From NCBI GenBank assembly GCA_037045585.1, contig JBAOIR010000054.1:14555-78554 (forward strand): DNA of 64,000 nt, written 5' to 3'. This DNA comes from SSF14 sp037045585 (GTDB taxonomy: Bacteria; Actinomycetota; Acidimicrobiia; Acidimicrobiales; Microtrichaceae). A program made the position numbers and the translations under genes. The notes under the pieces are model-generated. The model was not told the origin of the DNA. It did no database searches and saw only the letters and a list, made by a program, of their open reading frames with translations. Positions 9,329 through 17,041 of the stretch are shown one piece after another; the stretch's first letter is position 1; the number at the start of each line of letters is the position of its first letter.

Positions 9329-10264
9329 TCAGCCGACGGGTTCGAAACCCAAGATGTCGGACATGCAGCGCTGGACCTCGGCGATCTCCGGGCCGTCGAG
9401 GTGCTCGGTGATCGCCCGGAACAGCGCCGGGCCGCGACTCTCGTCGATGCCGTCGAGCTGGGGCAGGAAATAGGCGTAGAAGGCCTCGAACAGCACGCGG
9501 GAGCGGCTGATGTCGTCACGCAGCCGCCGCTCGGCGTACCGCGAGGCGTCGATGAACACGGCAGGCCCGAGGTCGACGAACCGACGGAGTGGGAGCAGCT
9601 TCTTCACGATGTCGCCGGGTCCGTCGAGCAGCGTCTCGAACGTCGCGTCCGTCGGCGTACCGACCTCGATGAACGCGAAGCGTCGCATGAGGGCGTACGA
9701 CATGTCGTAGAGCAGGTTCTTGTCGAAGGCGTTCATGGTGGCGATGATCCGCCACGACGCCGGCACCCGGATCGGATCGGTCCCCGCAGGGGCCTCCTCG
9801 CCGAACGGGACGATCGAGATGCGTCGGCTCTGGCCGGCGCGCTTGAACGGCAGCACGACCGCAGACCCCGAGAGCACGGTGAAGAGCTGGCCGAAGGCGC
9901 GGTCGAAGTTCGAGCGGTTCATCTCGTCGATGACGAGCCAACGGCCCGACTCGATGGCATCCACGAACATGCCGGGGCGGTAGATCAGGCCTTCGAGCGT
10001 CGGCTGCATGCCGCCGATGGTCTCGTAGGTCGTCCATTCCGACGTGGCCGTGGTGGGCAGGTAGCCCGTGCACATCATCGCCCGTCGACCGAGCTCGGCG
10101 GTGATGTACGCGAGGGTCGTCTTCCCGGTCCCGGGGGGCCCGGTCAGGATCACGTGCTTGCCGCTGTCGATGGCAGCGACCATCTGGTCGCAGACGAATT
10201 CAGGCAGGAGCAGCCCGTCGTCGAGCACCGCGTTGCGGAGTTCCGAACTCGTGAAGGCAGCCAT
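9329..10264 (-). CDS. McrB-like AAA+ ATPase
   Basis: A 311-residue AAA+ NTPase without extra domains. It shows Walker A GPPGTGKTT near residue 38, Walker B LVIDEMNRSN near 110 (DEMNR is the McrB/MoxR form), a sensor 1 IIATMN, and an arginine pair ALMRRFAF. The C-terminal part is helical. MoxR/McrB-type ATPases act as hexamers that remodel or drive a partner; here the partner is likely the next gene. The ATG at 10264 follows GAGGGG directly. A GTG 18 nt upstream in frame is an alternative start. Confidence 0.75.
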   Translation of the reverse strand: MAAFTSSELRNAVLDDGLLLPEFVCDQMVAAIDSGKHVILTGPPGTGKTTLAYITAELGRRAMMCTGYLPTTATSEWTTYETIGGMQPTLEGLIYRPGMFVDAIESGRWLVIDEMNRSNFDRAFGQLFTVLSGSAVVLPFKRAGQSRRISIVPFGEEAPAGTDPIRVPASWRIIATMNAFDKNLLYDMSYALMRRFAFIEVGTPTDATFETLLDGPGDIVKKLLPLRRFVDLGPAVFIDASRYAERRLRDDISRSRVLFEAFYAYFLPQLDGIDESRGPALFRAITEHLDGPEIAEVQRCMSDILGFEPVG

Positions 10265-10296
10265 CCCCTCCACTGTCGGCACGAACCGCGGCGTGC

Positions 10297-11067
10297 TTAA
10301 GACTTGCGGCGACCTCGCCGAACCGGGTCCGGGAGCGGCTGCGCCGCCGGATGCGGCCGAATCGTGGTCGGCGGGAGCGACTCGGCGTAGGCCACGAACC
10401 AGTCGTACGCCTCCTGGCCGACGAGCTCGACGATCTCGTCGCGCATCTCCTCGTAGACCGCCCGATGGCCGACGAACGCGTCCGGCGCATCGGTGCACCA
10501 CCAGTGGAAGTCCTCGCCGCCCTCGCCCCAATCGCGGCGTTTCCACTCGCGGAGCGTGTTGGTCACGTGACCGTTCTGGTCGGTTTCGCTGAGGAGGCGG
10601 AGGGGGAGCTGCCAGCACACGTCGGGCTTCCAGTCCATCGGCCGCTCTCCATGGGCGATCGCCACCGAGTGCAGGGCGCACCCGGGGCCGGCCTCGAACT
10701 CGGGACGGTTGAGGAAGCAGCACGCGTCGTCGATCTGGCGGGTCACCCAGTCGCCGTCGTCGTTGCGGGTGATCGGGCCGCCGGCCGCCTTCGTCTCCGC
10801 TGCGAACTGCCAGGTCGCCGGGGTGAGGTGCTTGGCGGCGTCGGTCACGGTCTTGCGGTCGGCCTTGTCGGCGAAATGGGCGCCGTAGCTGCAGCAGCCC
10901 TGGGCCAGGTCGGACGCGTCAGCGGTGAGCACACCCTGGCAACCGTTGCCGAAGATGCACGTCCAGCTGCTGAGGAGGAAGGTCGCGTCGAACAACCACG
11001 TGGCGCCGTTGGGCTCCTCGAAGCCGACCCACTCGTGGGTGACGGGGGCGGTCGGGGAAGCTGCCAT
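10297..11067 (-). CDS. Conserved cysteine-rich protein of unknown function
   Basis: A 256-residue soluble protein with many conserved-looking Cys: CIFGNGC, GCCSYG, ACCFLNRPEFEAGPGCALH and DVCWQLPLRL. The pattern resembles YkgJ/DUF3109-type zinc- or iron-cluster-binding proteins, though I do not assign it to one. The C-terminus is basic (RRGRRKS). It starts at an ATG at 11067 and is divergent from a small gene at 11093; a shared -10 region lies between them. It ends 32 nt before the AAA+ gene start and is probably the first gene of that minus-strand operon. Confidence 0.65.
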   Translation of the reverse strand: MAASPTAPVTHEWVGFEEPNGATWLFDATFLLSSWTCIFGNGCQGVLTADASDLAQGCCSYGAHFADKADRKTVTDAAKHLTPATWQFAAETKAAGGPITRNDDGDWVTRQIDDACCFLNRPEFEAGPGCALHSVAIAHGERPMDWKPDVCWQLPLRLLSETDQNGHVTNTLREWKRRDWGEGGEDFHWWCTDAPDAFVGHRAVYEEMRDEIVELVGQEAYDWFVAYAESLPPTTIRPHPAAQPLPDPVRRGRRKS

Positions 11068-11076
11068 GGGAGGCAG

Positions 11077-11086
11077 AATCTAGACT
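11077..11086. promoter_or_regulatory. Overlapping divergent -10 boxes around TCTAGA
   Basis: The palindrome TCTAGA supplies TAGACT on the plus strand (11081-11086, 6 nt before the GTG at 11093) and TAGATT on the minus strand (11077-11082, 9 nt before the ATG at 11067). One site could therefore start near-leaderless transcripts in both directions. Confidence 0.5.
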
Positions 11087-11092
11087 GCCCCC

Positions 11093-11308
11093 GTGAGCGA
11101 CGGTGCCTTCCAGGAGATTCGTGACCGCCTCGAGGTCATCGCCGAGGAGTTGGCCGACCTGTCGATGGAGCGGTTGCGCCGCTCGATCGACGTGGGAGGC
11201 GATCAACTTCCGATCGACGAGAAGCGGTTGAGCCGTGCCCGTCGCGCCGTGCTCAAAGCGGCGGACATCCTGTCCGAACCCGACCGCCGCGCCGGCTTCG
11301 ACGACTGA
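11093..11308 (+). CDS. Small conserved helical protein
   Basis: A 71-residue soluble protein that starts with GTG and has no Shine-Dalgarno; the TAGACT box 6 nt upstream indicates a leaderless mRNA. The sequence is mostly heptad-like helix (IRDRLEVIAEELADLSMERLRR, then RLSRARRAVLKAADIL). I do not recognise a family. Its amino-acid composition and lack of frame damage support a real gene. Confidence 0.6.
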   Translation: MSDGAFQEIRDRLEVIAEELADLSMERLRRSIDVGGDQLPIDEKRLSRARRAVLKAADILSEPDRRAGFDD

Positions 11309-11327
11309 CCGCTTCCTCCGCCCTTAC

Positions 11328-11355
11328 CCCCGCACCCCGCACCCCGCACCCCGCA
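11328..11355. repeat. Tandem heptamer repeat CCCCGCA x4
   Basis: Four exact copies of CCCCGCA lie in the short intergenic stretch downstream of the small gene and beside the palindromic element at 11380. Confidence 0.8.
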
Positions 11356-11379
11356 CCCACCCGGCTGGAGCGCCCAGTT

Positions 11380-11428
11380 GCTCTGGAGCGCTGGTGCGAC
11401 AGTTTCTGTCACCTGGGCGCTCCAGAGC
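11380..11428. repeat. Palindromic repeat element, copy A (imperfect)
   Basis: This is an inverted repeat with a TTT loop. The left arm is CTCTGGAGCGCTGGTGCGAC and the right arm reads CTGTCACCTGGGCGCTCCAG. It is the same family as the near-perfect copy at 43643-43687. A half copy (CTGGAGCGCCCAG) sits just upstream at 11365. It lies between convergent genes and may serve as a two-way terminator. Confidence 0.75.
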
Positions 11429-11454
11429 ACGTCAGCGCTCCGGACGGGTGGGGG

Positions 11455-12582
11455 TCAGAGGGCGCGGACGAGCTGGTGGAGGCGGCCGAAGTGCCAGTTG
11501 TCGAACGCGAGCACGAGGCGCGGGCGCCAGACCTCGTCGTCGTCCTCGACCTCGGGCGGCAACGCGGTGGTGCGCTCGATCTCGCCCTCCACGAGCACGT
11601 CGGAGAACTCGGCGTTCAGCCGCTGCAGCGTCGCGTCGCTCACGTCGGTCTCGAGGCGCAGCACGAGCCGACCGTCCACGTAGCGCATGGAATGGAAGAC
11701 CCGGTAGAAGCCGTCGATGTACTCCATGGCCTCGTCGACCGACGACGTGATGCGCACCAGATCCAAGTCGACGGGGGAGACGAGGCCGGCGACGAGGAGT
11801 TCGTCGTTGACGAACTCCTTCCACAGCTTCCAGTACGTGTCGCCCTCGGGCTCGAACAGGACCACGGGGACGGGCGGTTCCTTGCCGGTCTGGATGAGCG
11901 TCAGCAGTTCGAACGTCTCGTCGAGGGTGCCGAAGCCGCCCGGGAACACCACGTACGCCGAGGACTCCCGCATGAAGGTGAGCTTCCGGCTGAAGAAGTG
12001 ACGAAACCGGACCAGTCGTTCGTCGGGCACGATGCCTCCGGCGTCCATCGGTTCGAACGGCAGGCGAATGGTCACACCGAACGAGTTGTCGCGCCCAGCG
12101 CCGTCCACGCCGGCGGTCATGATCCCGGGGCCACCCCCGGTGATGACCATCCAGTCATTGGCGGCGAGCGCCGCGCCCATCTGCTCGGCGGCGGCGTAGG
12201 CGGCCGTGCCCTCCGGGGTGCGGGCGGAGCCGAAGATCGAGCACTTCCGACGGGACCGGTACGGCCGGAACTGGTTGGCGGCGCGGCGGAGGTCCCGGAG
12301 GGCGCTCGAGATGAGCTTGAGCTCGCCACGGTCGTTGCCGTCGAGGCCGAACCGGACCGCAGTGGTGACCAGGTCGGTGATCACGTCGACGTCGTCGGAC
12401 ACCCCGGTGGTCGCAATGAGGTCGAGGATGGCCTGGTCGATCGCAGGGTTGCCGGTGCGTGGGCGGCTGCTACGACCCCGGGAAGGCTGGGGGGCGGTGA
12501 CGGGAGGCGGCGGCGCCGCGCCGGGATCGGCCGAGCGGGGACTGTTGTCGGTCGGTCGGGCCTCGTGGGGCTCGCCGGTCAC
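11455..12582 (-). CDS. LOG-family (TIGR00730-type) protein
   Basis: A 375-residue protein with a LOG/Rossmann core. Some members of this family are cytokinin-type nucleoside 5'-monophosphate phosphoribohydrolases, others nucleotide-binding proteins. Seen are SIFGSARTPEG, GGGPGIMTAGVDGA (near residue 146) and the signature PGGFGTLDETFE near 212. The N-terminal 50 residues are Pro/Arg-rich and likely disordered; a C-terminal extension of about 100 residues follows the core. The GTG start overlaps the fbiC stop (GTGA), so the two genes are translationally coupled. Its role beside F420 synthesis is unknown. Confidence 0.8.
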   Translation of the reverse strand: MTGEPHEARPTDNSPRSADPGAAPPPPVTAPQPSRGRSSRPRTGNPAIDQAILDLIATTGVSDDVDVITDLVTTAVRFGLDGNDRGELKLISSALRDLRRAANQFRPYRSRRKCSIFGSARTPEGTAAYAAAEQMGAALAANDWMVITGGGPGIMTAGVDGAGRDNSFGVTIRLPFEPMDAGGIVPDERLVRFRHFFSRKLTFMRESSAYVVFPGGFGTLDETFELLTLIQTGKEPPVPVVLFEPEGDTYWKLWKEFVNDELLVAGLVSPVDLDLVRITSSVDEAMEYIDGFYRVFHSMRYVDGRLVLRLETDVSDATLQRLNAEFSDVLVEGEIERTTALPPEVEDDDEVWRPRLVLAFDNWHFGRLHQLVRAL

Positions 12583-14969
12583 GAGGTGACCGCCACCGGG
12601 ATGCGAGCCTTCTGCGGCGGCAGATAGCGAGGCTCGGGCCGCCCGTACAACGTCGTGCGCTGGACCAGCGTCCGACCCATCGGCTCGACGAGCGCCGCGA
12701 AGTCGGCCTCGGTCAACATCTGGCCGTGCTCCGCTCCGGCGGCACGGCTGATGTTCTCGTTGATGAGGGTGCCGCCCAGGTCGTTGACGCCGGCGGCCAG
12801 CAGCTGCCGCACCCCGCCGAGTCCGAGCTTCACCCACGACGCCTGGATGTTGTCGATGGAGCCGTGATAGGCGATGCGCCCGACGGCGTGCATCAGGATC
12901 GACTCTCGGAACGTCGGCCCCCGCCTCGACCGCTTCTGGAGGTAGATCGGCGACGCCATGTGCACGAACGGCAACGGCACGAACTCGGTGAACCCGCCGG
13001 TCTCGGCCTGGAGGTCGCGGGTGGCGACGATGTGGCGCGCCCAGCTCCTCGGCGACTCGATCGACCCGAACATGATCGTCACGTTGGAGCGGAGGCCGAC
13101 CTGGTGGGCGGTGCGATGGGCGTCGAGCCACTCTTGGGTGTCGATCTTGTCGGAGCACAGGATCTTGCGGATCTCGTCGTCGAGGATCTCCGCAGCGGTG
13201 CCGGGGAGCGTCCGGAGCCCGGCGTCCATCATGCGGCGCAGGTAGTCGGCGAGCGGCTCGCCGTTGCGCTTCGCGCCCTCGGTGACCTCGAGCGCGGTGA
13301 AGCCGTGCACGTGGATGTCGGGCGCCGCCTCCTTCACTGCTCGGGTGACGTCGAGGTAGTACTCGCCGTCGAAGTCGGGGTGGATGCCTCCCTGCAGGCA
13401 CACCTCGGTCGCGCCCATGTCCCACGCCTCACTGACGCGACCGGCGATCTCCTCGAGGGTCAAGAGGTACGGCTTGCCTCGGAGGTTGAGGGAGAGTGGA
13501 CCTTTCGAGAATCCGCAGAACTTGCACTTGAACGTGCACACGTTCGTGTAGTTGATGTTGCGGTTCGACACCCAGGTGACGTCGTCGCCCACGGTCTCGC
13601 GGCGCAGCTGGTCGGCCAACGCCGCCACGGCGAGGACCTCGGGGCCGCGGGCCGAGAACAGGGTGGTGATCTCGTCCTCGCCCACCTGCTCGCCGGTGCG
13701 GACGCCGTCGAGCACCGCGGCGACGGCGCCGGTGAGTGCCGGCCCCTCGGACCGGATGACGCCGATGTTGGCGAGCGCGCCGTGGATGGTGACCGAGGAC
13801 GTCTCGATGACGACGGGCGGATCGGTGTCGGCGCCCGAGTACCAGACGGTGGCGCCGGGGTGCTCGTCGAGGGTGTCGCGGTCGCGGGCCAGTGACTCGG
13901 CGTCGGAGCGGTCGAGCACCGGGAACCGCATGGGCCCGGCGAGCCAACGCTCCGGGGCGGCGGCGAACTCGGGGTAGATCGTGAGGCGCGGCGCCAGGGT
14001 GTGGCCGGCCGCTTCGGTCACGGCGCAGAGCCGGTCGATCGCCGGCCAGGGCCGTTCGGGGTTCACGTGGTCGGCGGTCACCGGCGACACGCCACCCCAG
14101 TCGTCGATGCCGGCGCCGAGGAGCGAACCGAAGTCGTCGGTGAGGTTCGGTGGGACCTGCAGGTGGACGTCGGCGGGGAGGATGAGCCGGGCCAGGGCGA
14201 TGGCGTCGAGGTAGTCGTCGGGCGGGCACGGGCGGGCTGCGTGCATCGAGGTGCCGGGCTTGGGAAGGAAGTTCTGGACGATGACCTCCTGCACGTGGCC
14301 GTGGCGGCGATGCGACTCGGCGATGGCCTCCAGCGCGTCGACCCGGTCGGAGCGTGACTCGCCGATGCCGACGAGGATGCCCGTCGTGAACGGGATCTGC
14401 AGCTCACCGGCCCACTCGAGGGTCGCCAACCGACGTTCGGGCGTCTTGTCGGGGGAGCCCCGGTGGGCGTCGAGGTCGGGATTGAGCGATTCGAGCATCA
14501 TGCCCTGGCTGGCCGACACCTCGCGGAGCTGCGCCAGCTCGCCGCGGGTGAGCGCGCCGGCGTTGGCGTGGGGGAGCAGCCCGGTCTCGTCGCGGACCAG
14601 CGCGCACATCGCGGCGAGGTAGTCGACGGTCGATGCGTATCCGTGCCCGGCGAGCCACTCGGCGGCGACGGGGTACCGGAGCTCGGGACGCTCGCCGAGG
14701 GTGAACAGCGCCTCGTGGCATCCGACCTCGGCGCCCGCCACGGCGATGGCGAGCACCTGCTCGGGCGTGAGGTACGGCGCATCGAGGCGCGCCGGCGGCT
14801 GGGCGAACGTGCAGTACCCGCACTTGTCCTGGCACAGCATCGTGAGCGGGATGAACACCTTGGGTGAGTAGGTCACCCGATTGCCGTGGTGCGCGTCGCG
14901 GATTGCCGCGGCCTCGGCGAGGAGGTCGGCCAACGGCACGTCGGTGAGCGAGCGATCAGTGGTGGACAT
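12579..14969 (-). CDS. fbiC: FO synthase (CofG-CofH fusion), coenzyme F420 biosynthesis
   Basis: FbiC joins tyrosine and 5-amino-6-ribitylamino-uracil to make FO, the chromophore of coenzyme F420. Both radical-SAM halves are intact in 796 residues. The CofG-like half has CQDKCGYC (Cys 46, 50, 53), and the CofH-like half has CTFKCKFC near residue 480. The fused form is typical of Actinobacteria. The ATG at 14969 lies within the end of the hxlR gene (14-nt overlap), and the stop overlaps the LOG gene start, giving a tight three-gene operon. No frame damage is seen. Confidence 0.95.
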   Translation of the reverse strand: MSTTDRSLTDVPLADLLAEAAAIRDAHHGNRVTYSPKVFIPLTMLCQDKCGYCTFAQPPARLDAPYLTPEQVLAIAVAGAEVGCHEALFTLGERPELRYPVAAEWLAGHGYASTVDYLAAMCALVRDETGLLPHANAGALTRGELAQLREVSASQGMMLESLNPDLDAHRGSPDKTPERRLATLEWAGELQIPFTTGILVGIGESRSDRVDALEAIAESHRRHGHVQEVIVQNFLPKPGTSMHAARPCPPDDYLDAIALARLILPADVHLQVPPNLTDDFGSLLGAGIDDWGGVSPVTADHVNPERPWPAIDRLCAVTEAAGHTLAPRLTIYPEFAAAPERWLAGPMRFPVLDRSDAESLARDRDTLDEHPGATVWYSGADTDPPVVIETSSVTIHGALANIGVIRSEGPALTGAVAAVLDGVRTGEQVGEDEITTLFSARGPEVLAVAALADQLRRETVGDDVTWVSNRNINYTNVCTFKCKFCGFSKGPLSLNLRGKPYLLTLEEIAGRVSEAWDMGATEVCLQGGIHPDFDGEYYLDVTRAVKEAAPDIHVHGFTALEVTEGAKRNGEPLADYLRRMMDAGLRTLPGTAAEILDDEIRKILCSDKIDTQEWLDAHRTAHQVGLRSNVTIMFGSIESPRSWARHIVATRDLQAETGGFTEFVPLPFVHMASPIYLQKRSRRGPTFRESILMHAVGRIAYHGSIDNIQASWVKLGLGGVRQLLAAGVNDLGGTLINENISRAAGAEHGQMLTEADFAALVEPMGRTLVQRTTLYGRPEPRYLPPQKARIPVAVTS

Positions 14970-15489
14970 GTGTGGCTCCCGACGAGTGGGCGGTGGCGGC
15001 GTGGGGGTTGCGGCTGGCGATGTCGCCGGGTGTGAAGGTCTGTTGACAGGTGCGGCACCAGAAGCCCTGTTCGAGCTCGGACCCGCAGGGTTCGTGTACG
15101 AGCACGGTGGGAGAGCGGCCGTCGTTGAGCCAGCGGTCGCCCCAGCGCATGAGGGCGACGAGCGCTGGTGACAGCTCCATGCCCATGGGCGTCAGGCGGT
15201 ACTCGAAGCGCTCGGGGCTGGTCTGGTAGCGGCGTCGCACCATGATCCCGGCATCGACCAGCTTCTTCAGGCGGTCGGCGAGGACGGGCCGGGCAATGTC
15301 GAGATCGCGCCGGAAGTCGTCGAACCGGCGGATGCCCCGGAACGCGTCCCGCATGATCAGGATGGTCCAGCGGTCGCCGATGACACCGAGCGCCCGGGCG
15401 ATCGAGCAGTCGAGTTCGGCCGCCGGGGCCGCGCCGGCCTCGGGTTCGGGCGCGTCGGGAATCGGCGGGGATTCGGTGACCTGGGACAT
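14956..15489 (-). CDS. HxlR-family transcriptional regulator
   Basis: A 177-residue protein with a winged helix-turn-helix of the HxlR type: CSIARALGVIGDRWTILI, then FRGIRRFDDFRRDLDIARPVLADRLKKL and a wing with RYQTSPERFEYRLTPMG. HxlR proteins usually act as dimeric repressors or activators that respond to metabolites or oxidants. A C-terminal zinc-ribbon-like part (EPCGSELEQGFWCRTC) and a His-rich tail (THVHH) are unusual additions that could bind metal. It overlaps fbiC and so may autoregulate the F420 operon. Confidence 0.85.
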   Translation of the reverse strand: MSQVTESPPIPDAPEPEAGAAPAAELDCSIARALGVIGDRWTILIMRDAFRGIRRFDDFRRDLDIARPVLADRLKKLVDAGIMVRRRYQTSPERFEYRLTPMGMELSPALVALMRWGDRWLNDGRSPTVLVHEPCGSELEQGFWCRTCQQTFTPGDIASRNPHAATAHSSGATHVHH

Positions 15490-15503
15490 GCCGGGGGACC
15501 TTA

Positions 15504-15541
15504 GTTCGGAAAACGAACCGACGTGAGTTCACTTCGCGAAC
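15504..15541. promoter_or_regulatory. Candidate HxlR operator: two GTTCG/CGAAC-type inverted repeats
   Basis: GTTCG-5 nt-CGAAC (15504-15518) is followed by a looser GTTC-7 nt-GAAC (15527-15541), 15 nt upstream of the hxlR start. Paired dyads in front of a repressor gene suggest autoregulation (inference). Confidence 0.4.
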
Positions 15542-15661
15542 TGACTCGGGCGCACTGAGCCCGGAGATGGGGCGGGGTGGAGGATCGGCCCAATAGGCTC
15601 TCCCCTGGCTCCGGGTGACGTCGGGCCGTGTCGTTGCTGCCCGCCCTCCCGGAGAACCCTG

Positions 15662-17041
15662 ATGACGCAGACCTCACCGTCGCGCCGATCGTCGCCCGAC
15701 TCGCCGCCGGGCCGTCCTCGCGACGGCTTGCTCGACCTGCTGCGGAGCCTGTCGATCACCCGTGTGATCGGTATCCACCTGATCGGCCGATCCGGATTCT
15801 GGTTCTGGCCGGCTCCCACGTACGTCCTGCCGGGCATGCCGATGGTGTTCTTCGTCTCGGGTGCGCTGGTGCGCAAGACCCTCGGCACCGTCGACGGCGC
15901 TCGCCGGTCCGCGCTCACCTACTGGCGCTCGACGTTCCGCCGTCTGCTGGTGCCGTACTGGGCGTACTACGCAGTGATGGCGCTCGTCGCCGTCGTCGCC
16001 GACGCCGGCCACACGAGCGACTACTGGACGGTCCGCTACGGCGACCTGCTGCTCGGAGCGACGGGCTTCGTGGTGCCCGAGGGCTCCCTCTTCATGCGTC
16101 GCCACACCGGGCACCTGTGGTTCATGTCGGCCTTCCTCGTGTTGACCCTGTTCGCGCCGTTGCTCGTCCGGCTCTTCGAACGGTTCCGCGGCCTCGTGAT
16201 GATCTTCCCGCTGTCCCTCTTCGCCTGGGTCGAGTGGCGCATCTCCGGCGGCGAGGACGTCCGCACCGAGCTCGACAAGCTCGCCACGTTCTCCGTCCCC
16301 TACGTCGCCGGCTTCTGGTACACCGAGAACTCGTTCAAGCGGATCCCCCGGTGGGCGTTCGCTGCAGCGTCGGCAGTCTGTGCCGCCGGGGCGTGGTGGT
16401 ACGACGGGATCCGGCCCGGGGCCGTGAACGCGTCGGGCATCAAGCACCTGCTCGTCGGGGGAGCGTGGCTCGCGGCCTCGTTCGCGGCAGCGCCGCAGCT
16501 CCGCCGAGTGGCCGACCGGTTCCGCACCGTCATCGACCGGATCAGCCGCCGCACGTTCACGATCTTCCTCTGGGGATGGACAACGAGCGTCGTCGCCTGG
16601 GACCGCGCCGGGTCCATCACCGAGAGCGTCTGGCAACGCCGCTCGCTGTACTGGGTGTTCGCCCTGGCGCTCCTGGCCGTGGCGGTCGCTCTGTTCGGGT
16701 GGGTCGAGGACGTCGCCGCCGGGCGTGGTGGAACGCGGCGATCGGCGAAGGCGGCTGCGTCGCCGGCCGATTTCATGCGGGTGCCGGCGCCTTCGGCGGC
16801 CTTGCGAGCGCACCCAGGAGCTCGTCGAAGGACTTCGAACGAGGCCACGCCCTCGGTCTCGAGCTGTCGCGGTGACGTCGTCGAGGTCGACCCCCACGCC
16901 GGCCAGCGTCCCAGCACGGCCTGGGCGCCGGCGAGGTCGGCGTCGACGGTGCGCGCCACGGTGCCGTGGTCCTCGAACGCCTCGAGGGTGGCGTCGGGCA
17001 TGGTGTTGACCGTGTCCGGCCCGATGAGCGTGTCGACGTAG
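15662..17041 (+). CDS. Acyltransferase 3 family membrane protein
   Basis: An integral membrane acyltransferase of the OafA/acyltransferase_3 type that likely O-acylates a surface glycan. The N-terminal block has DLLRSLSITRVIGIHLIG, where family members carry R-x-x-A-x-x-x-V-x-x-H. Further on are PGMPMVFFVSGALV, WFMSAFLVLTLFAPLLV and about eight hydrophobic segments. ATG 15662 follows GGAGAA. The open frame reaches 17041, but the last 90 or so codons run antisense through transaldolase and are Ser/Arg-rich, so the true end is probably near 16,770 with a lost stop. Confidence 0.75.
   Translation: MTQTSPSRRSSPDSPPGRPRDGLLDLLRSLSITRVIGIHLIGRSGFWFWPAPTYVLPGMPMVFFVSGALVRKTLGTVDGARRSALTYWRSTFRRLLVPYWAYYAVMALVAVVADAGHTSDYWTVRYGDLLLGATGFVVPEGSLFMRRHTGHLWFMSAFLVLTLFAPLLVRLFERFRGLVMIFPLSLFAWVEWRISGGEDVRTELDKLATFSVPYVAGFWYTENSFKRIPRWAFAAASAVCAAGAWWYDGIRPGAVNASGIKHLLVGGAWLAASFAAAPQLRRVADRFRTVIDRISRRTFTIFLWGWTTSVVAWDRAGSITESVWQRRSLYWVFALALLAVAVALFGWVEDVAAGRGGTRRSAKAAASPADFMRVPAPSAALRAHPGARRRTSNEATPSVSSCRGDVVEVDPHAGQRPSTAWAPARSASTVRATVPWSSNASRVASGMVLTVSGPMSVST

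Noticed and set aside
8074..10264. Classical McrBC restriction system
   Set aside because: No N-terminal DNA-binding domain in the ATPase and no visible nuclease site in the partner; the name is kept only as a similarity.
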